DNA of 8,536 nucleotides, taken from the NCBI GenBank assembly GCA_903847005.1, contig CAINCM010000053.1:1-8536 (forward strand). The letters run 5' to 3'. The position numbers and the translations under genes are program-made. The notes beneath the pieces were generated by a model. That model was not told where the DNA came from. It made no database searches and saw only the letters and a program-made list of their open reading frames with translations. How positions within the stretch are numbered: position 1 is the stretch's first letter; each line of letters begins with the position of its first letter. The DNA comes from an uncultured Chloroflexota bacterium. GTDB taxonomy: Bacteria > Chloroflexota > Limnocylindria > Limnocylindrales > Limnocylindraceae. This document shows, in pieces, positions 6,667 through 8,536 of the stretch.

Positions 6667-7221
6667 TCAGCGCACCAGCACCCCTTCGCTCGCAAGCAGC
6701 GCGCGCTTGAACGCGATCGGGTCGCGCCCACCCGGACGCCATCCTCGATCCGCTGCACCGCCATATCCACCGATCCCGTTTGCCGCCACGACGCGGTGAC
6801 AGGGGAGGAGGATCGGGATCGGGTTCTTGCCGAGCGCCGAACCGACGGCCCGAGCGGCGCGCGGTGAGCCAGCGGCGGCGGCGAGTTGTCCGTAGCTGAC
6901 CACGCGTCCTCTGCGAACCTTCGCGAGCGCCGCCAGCACCATTCGCTCGAAGGGCGACGAACCTGAGAAGTCGCAGGCGGCAGCGATCTCGCGTGCGCTG
7001 GCAGTGCCGTCGGTCGCTCGCCGCATCAGCCGCGACACGTCAGCCGCGGTGCGGATCGGTCCGAGCGGACGTCGATCGCCTGCGGTCGCGGGTGCGACCG
7101 CGGCGGCGCGGGGATCGAGGCTGATCGCGCGGATGCGCCCGTTGGCGAGCAGGACGGGGAGCGGTCCCCACGGGCTGCGCCAGGTGACCGTGCGCGCCGC
7201 AGTGCCTGCCTCTCTCCCCAT
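6667..7221 (-). CDS. ogt: Methylated-DNA--[protein]-cysteine S-methyltransferase (O6-alkylguanine repair)
   Basis: This 184-residue protein should remove methyl or other alkyl groups from O6 of guanine in DNA by transferring them irreversibly to its own cysteine. The active site is intact: PCHRVV with the nucleophile Cys141, preceded by GSALGKNPIPILL, which holds the usual asparagine (Asn133). The helix-turn-helix reads GRVVSYGQLAAAAGSPRAARAVG (about 105-127, given as its key part VSYGQLA with Tyr110 and Arg124). GIGGYGG follows, and the terminal helix FKRALLASEGV carries the conserved glutamate. A slightly long loop (AADRGWRPGGRDP) lies between GGYGG and that helix. The N-terminal domain is short and divergent, with no Ada-type zinc domain. 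The ATG at 7221 is without a clear Shine-Dalgarno; a TAGGCT box lies 6 bases upstream. It is divergent from copA. The symbol could equally be given as mgmt. Confidence 0.9.
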   Translation of the reverse strand: MGREAGTAARTVTWRSPWGPLPVLLANGRIRAISLDPRAAAVAPATAGDRRPLGPIRTAADVSRLMRRATDGTASAREIAAACDFSGSSPFERMVLAALAKVRRGRVVSYGQLAAAAGSPRAARAVGSALGKNPIPILLPCHRVVAANGIGGYGGAADRGWRPGGRDPIAFKRALLASEGVLVR

Positions 7222-7227
7222 GCCGGG

Positions 7228-7233
7228 AGCCTA
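7228..7233 (-). promoter_or_regulatory. Possible -10 box (TAGGCT) for the alkyltransferase gene
   Basis: Read on the minus strand, TAGGCT fits the TAnnnT pattern and ends 6 bases before the ATG at 7221. This is the same spacing as for the lipoprotein gene, so a leaderless transcript is possible. The motif is weak and could occur by chance. An alternative box, TATACC, lies further upstream within the copA control region. Confidence 0.3.
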
Positions 7234-7249
7234 CCGCGCGGATGTGAGG

Positions 7250-7255
7250 TATACT
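7250..7255 (+). promoter_or_regulatory. -10 box (TATACT) for copA
   Basis: TATACT lies 10 bases before the copA ATG at 7266, giving a predicted transcript with a leader of only about 4 bases. No TTGACA-like -35 is evident at normal spacing. The box overlaps the inverted repeat at 7251-7267. Confidence 0.55.
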
Positions 7256-7267
7256 CCCCAGGAGTAT
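7251..7267. promoter_or_regulatory. Inverted-repeat operator overlapping the copA promoter and start codon
   Basis: ATACTCC-CCA-GGAGTAT is a perfect 7-base inverted repeat around a 3-base centre. It covers most of the -10 box, the predicted transcription start and the first two bases of the copA ATG. The outer ATAC...GTAT with C/G-rich inner arms resembles sites of copper-sensing repressors such as CsoR in front of copper exporters. A repressor bound here would block copA directly. The repeat is seen in the sequence. The copper-sensor assignment is inferred from position and general resemblance, and no regulator gene is present in the window. Confidence 0.6.
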
Positions 7268-8536
7268 GCAGAACAGCGGCGTTCCAACGGCTGGCGAGGT
7301 GCGGGAGACGGCGGAGATCGCGCTTCCGATCGTTGGCATGACCTGCGCCTCATGCGTGAATCGCATCGATCGATTCCTGCGCAAGGCCGAGGGCGTCAGC
7401 GAGGTGAGCGTCAACCTTGCCACCGAAAGCGCAACCATCCGCTATCTCCCCGAGCTGACCGGCGCCGCCGATCTCGCCCAGGTCGTCGCGAACGCCGGCT
7501 ACGAAGTCCCCGCCGCCGCCCTCGCACTCGCGGGCCGCGAGCACGACGGCGATCGCGAGGCGGCGCGCGAGGCGCTCGAAGCGGCGCGCGTTGCCGCGCG
7601 CGAACGCGAGAAGCGCGCGCTGTTGCGCGACGGTATCGGGGCCACCGTATTCGGATTCGCCGCCATGGCGCTGATGCTCCAGCCCTGGTTCCTCATCTCC
7701 ATGGAGCGCATCAACTGGATCTTGATCCTTCCCACCACGATCGTGCAGTTCGGCGTGGGCTGGAGATTCCATTCGCGAGCCCTGCGCGCGCTGCGTCACG
7801 GCAGCCTCACCATGGAGACGCTCGTCAGCCTCGGCACCACCTCCGCGTGGGCATGGTCTGTTGTCATCACCCTCTTCCACGATCAGCTGATGCGCATCGG
7901 CGTGCCGGCACACGCAACGTGGGATGCCGCCGCACTCATCCTCGGTTTTGTTGCGCTCGGTCGCTGGCTCGAGGCGCGCGCCAAGGACGCATCCACCAGC
8001 GCGGTGCGCAGCCTGCTCGCGCTGCGGCCGGAGAGTGCCGAACTGCTCACGAGCGCAAGCGATCCGGTGGGCCGAAGCGTTCCGCGCACCAGCGTGATCG
8101 CTGGGGACCTGCTCCTCGTCCGTCCCGGTGGTCGCATCCCTGTCGATGGCGTGATCATCAGCGGTCGCGCGGCGATCGACGAATCACTCCTCACCGGCGA
8201 GTCCGCTCCGGTCGAGCGCGGCGAGGGGGAGCGTGTCGTTGCCGGTGCGCTGTTGACCGATGCGCCGCTCGTCATGCGCGCCACCGCGGTAGGCGAGGGG
8301 ACGACGCTCGCCCGCATCGTCGCCGCGGTCGAGAAGGCGCAGGCGTCGAAGCCGGCGATCGCACGACTCGCCGATCGGATCTCCGAGATCTTCGTCCCCA
8401 CGATCATCCTGATCGCCATCATCACCTTTGTCGGCTGGTATCTCTTCGGCGCAGAGCCGAAGCTCGTGCGTGCGGTCGCCACGGCGATCGCCGTCCTCGT
8501 GGTCGCCTGCCCCTGCGCGATGGGCCTCGCCACGCC
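7266..8536 (+). CDS. copA: Cu(I)-exporting P1B-type ATPase, 3' end outside the window
   Basis: This membrane pump exports Cu(I) from the cytosol at the cost of ATP. The first 423 residues are present; the family is usually 700-850 long. A single N-terminal heavy-metal-binding domain carries GMTCASC (Cys27 and Cys30). A charged Arg/Glu/Ala-rich linker (about 92-122) leads into the first membrane helices (about 125-168) and the typical [13 protein letters not shown] (179-191). [22 protein letters not shown] (219-240) is the next helix pair end, described here by its ends. The actuator domain has TGES at 310-313 within [15 protein letters not shown]. The copper-transport motif CPC lies at 415-417, in [12 protein letters not shown], just before the edge; the DKTGT phosphorylation site lies beyond it. 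CPC plus CxxC supports copper or silver rather than zinc or cadmium. The ATG at 7266 has no usable Shine-Dalgarno because GGAG lies only 1 base away, fitting a near-leaderless mRNA. Confidence 0.95.
   Translation, partial: MQNSGVPTAGEVRETAEIALPIVGMTCASCVNRIDRFLRKAEGVSEVSVNLATESATIRYLPELTGAADLAQVVANAGYEVPAAALALAGREHDGDREAAREALEAARVAAREREKRALLRDGIGATVFGFAAMALMLQPWFLISMERINWILILPTTIVQFGVGWRFHSRALRALRHGSLTMETLVSLGTTSAWAWSVVITLFHDQLMRIGVPAHATWDAAALILGFVALGRWLEARAKDASTSAVRSLLALRPESAELLTSASDPVGRSVPRTSVIAGDLLLVRPGGRIPVDGVIISGRAAIDESLLTGESAPVERGEGERVVAGALLTDAPLVMRATAVGEGTTLARIVAAVEKAQASKPAIARLADRISEIFVPTIILIAIITFVGWYLFGAEPKLVRAVATAIAVLVVACPCAMGLAT

Noticed and set aside
7261..7264. GGAG as a Shine-Dalgarno for copA
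   Set aside because: It lies only 1 base before the ATG, too close for ribosome pairing. It is better explained as the right arm of the inverted repeat.
7350..8533. Minus-strand open frames under copA (7350-7913, 7883-8533)
   Set aside because: They are opposite an unambiguous copA with GMTCASC, TGES and CPC; their translations are low-complexity Ser/Arg/Ala or charged sequence.

Overview
This window is GC-rich (roughly two thirds G+C by eye) and very gene-dense. The longest gene-free stretch is about 50 bases, so no region over 300 bases lacks a gene. Nine protein-coding genes are visible. Two run off the window: a methyltransferase on the left and a copper ATPase on the right. I see no rRNA, tRNA, CRISPR array, insertion sequence or prophage gene. 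The organism looks like a high-GC, free-living bacterium. Near-leaderless starts with TATAxT/TAnnnT boxes just upstream of ATG, a KorA with the gamma and alpha domains fused, and frequent GTG starts fit Chloroflexota best, with Actinomycetota or a Deinococcus-like lineage as alternatives. This placement is inference from style, not from a marker gene.

Layout. (1) 2-634 (+): 3' part of a class I SAM-dependent methyltransferase, convergent with (2) 655-1041 (-): a small lipoprotein. (3) 1063-1713 (+): a protein with four predicted membrane segments, starting 21 bases from the lipoprotein and divergent from it. The two starts appear to share one symmetric -10 element. (4) 1765-6662 (+): a tightly coupled five-gene operon. 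Its genes are the gamma-alpha subunit (korA) and beta subunit (korB) of a 2-oxoacid:ferredoxin oxidoreductase, a small receiver-like protein, an M24B Xaa-Pro-type peptidase, and a 104-residue protein of unknown function. All four junctions after korA are 4-base GTGA or ATGA overlaps. (5) 6667-7221 (-): a methylated-DNA--protein-cysteine methyltransferase with an intact PCHRV site. (6) 7266 to the right edge (+): a copper-transporting P1B ATPase (copA), divergent from it. A perfect 7-3-7 inverted repeat covers most of the copA -10 box and two bases of its start codon.

How the genes work together. KorAB oxidises a 2-oxoacid (probably 2-oxoglutarate) with CoA and passes electrons to a separate ferredoxin, which is not encoded here. 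The coupled downstream genes suggest co-expression, but nothing in the sequence shows a shared pathway. copA exports Cu(I), and the inverted repeat is a plausible site for a copper-sensing repressor encoded elsewhere.

I see no clear-cut novel defence or mobile system. The most unusual points are the degenerate receiver-like protein inside the korAB operon, the symmetric bidirectional promoter serving two leaderless genes, the operator fused to the copA start codon, and a strong excess of GATC tetramers.
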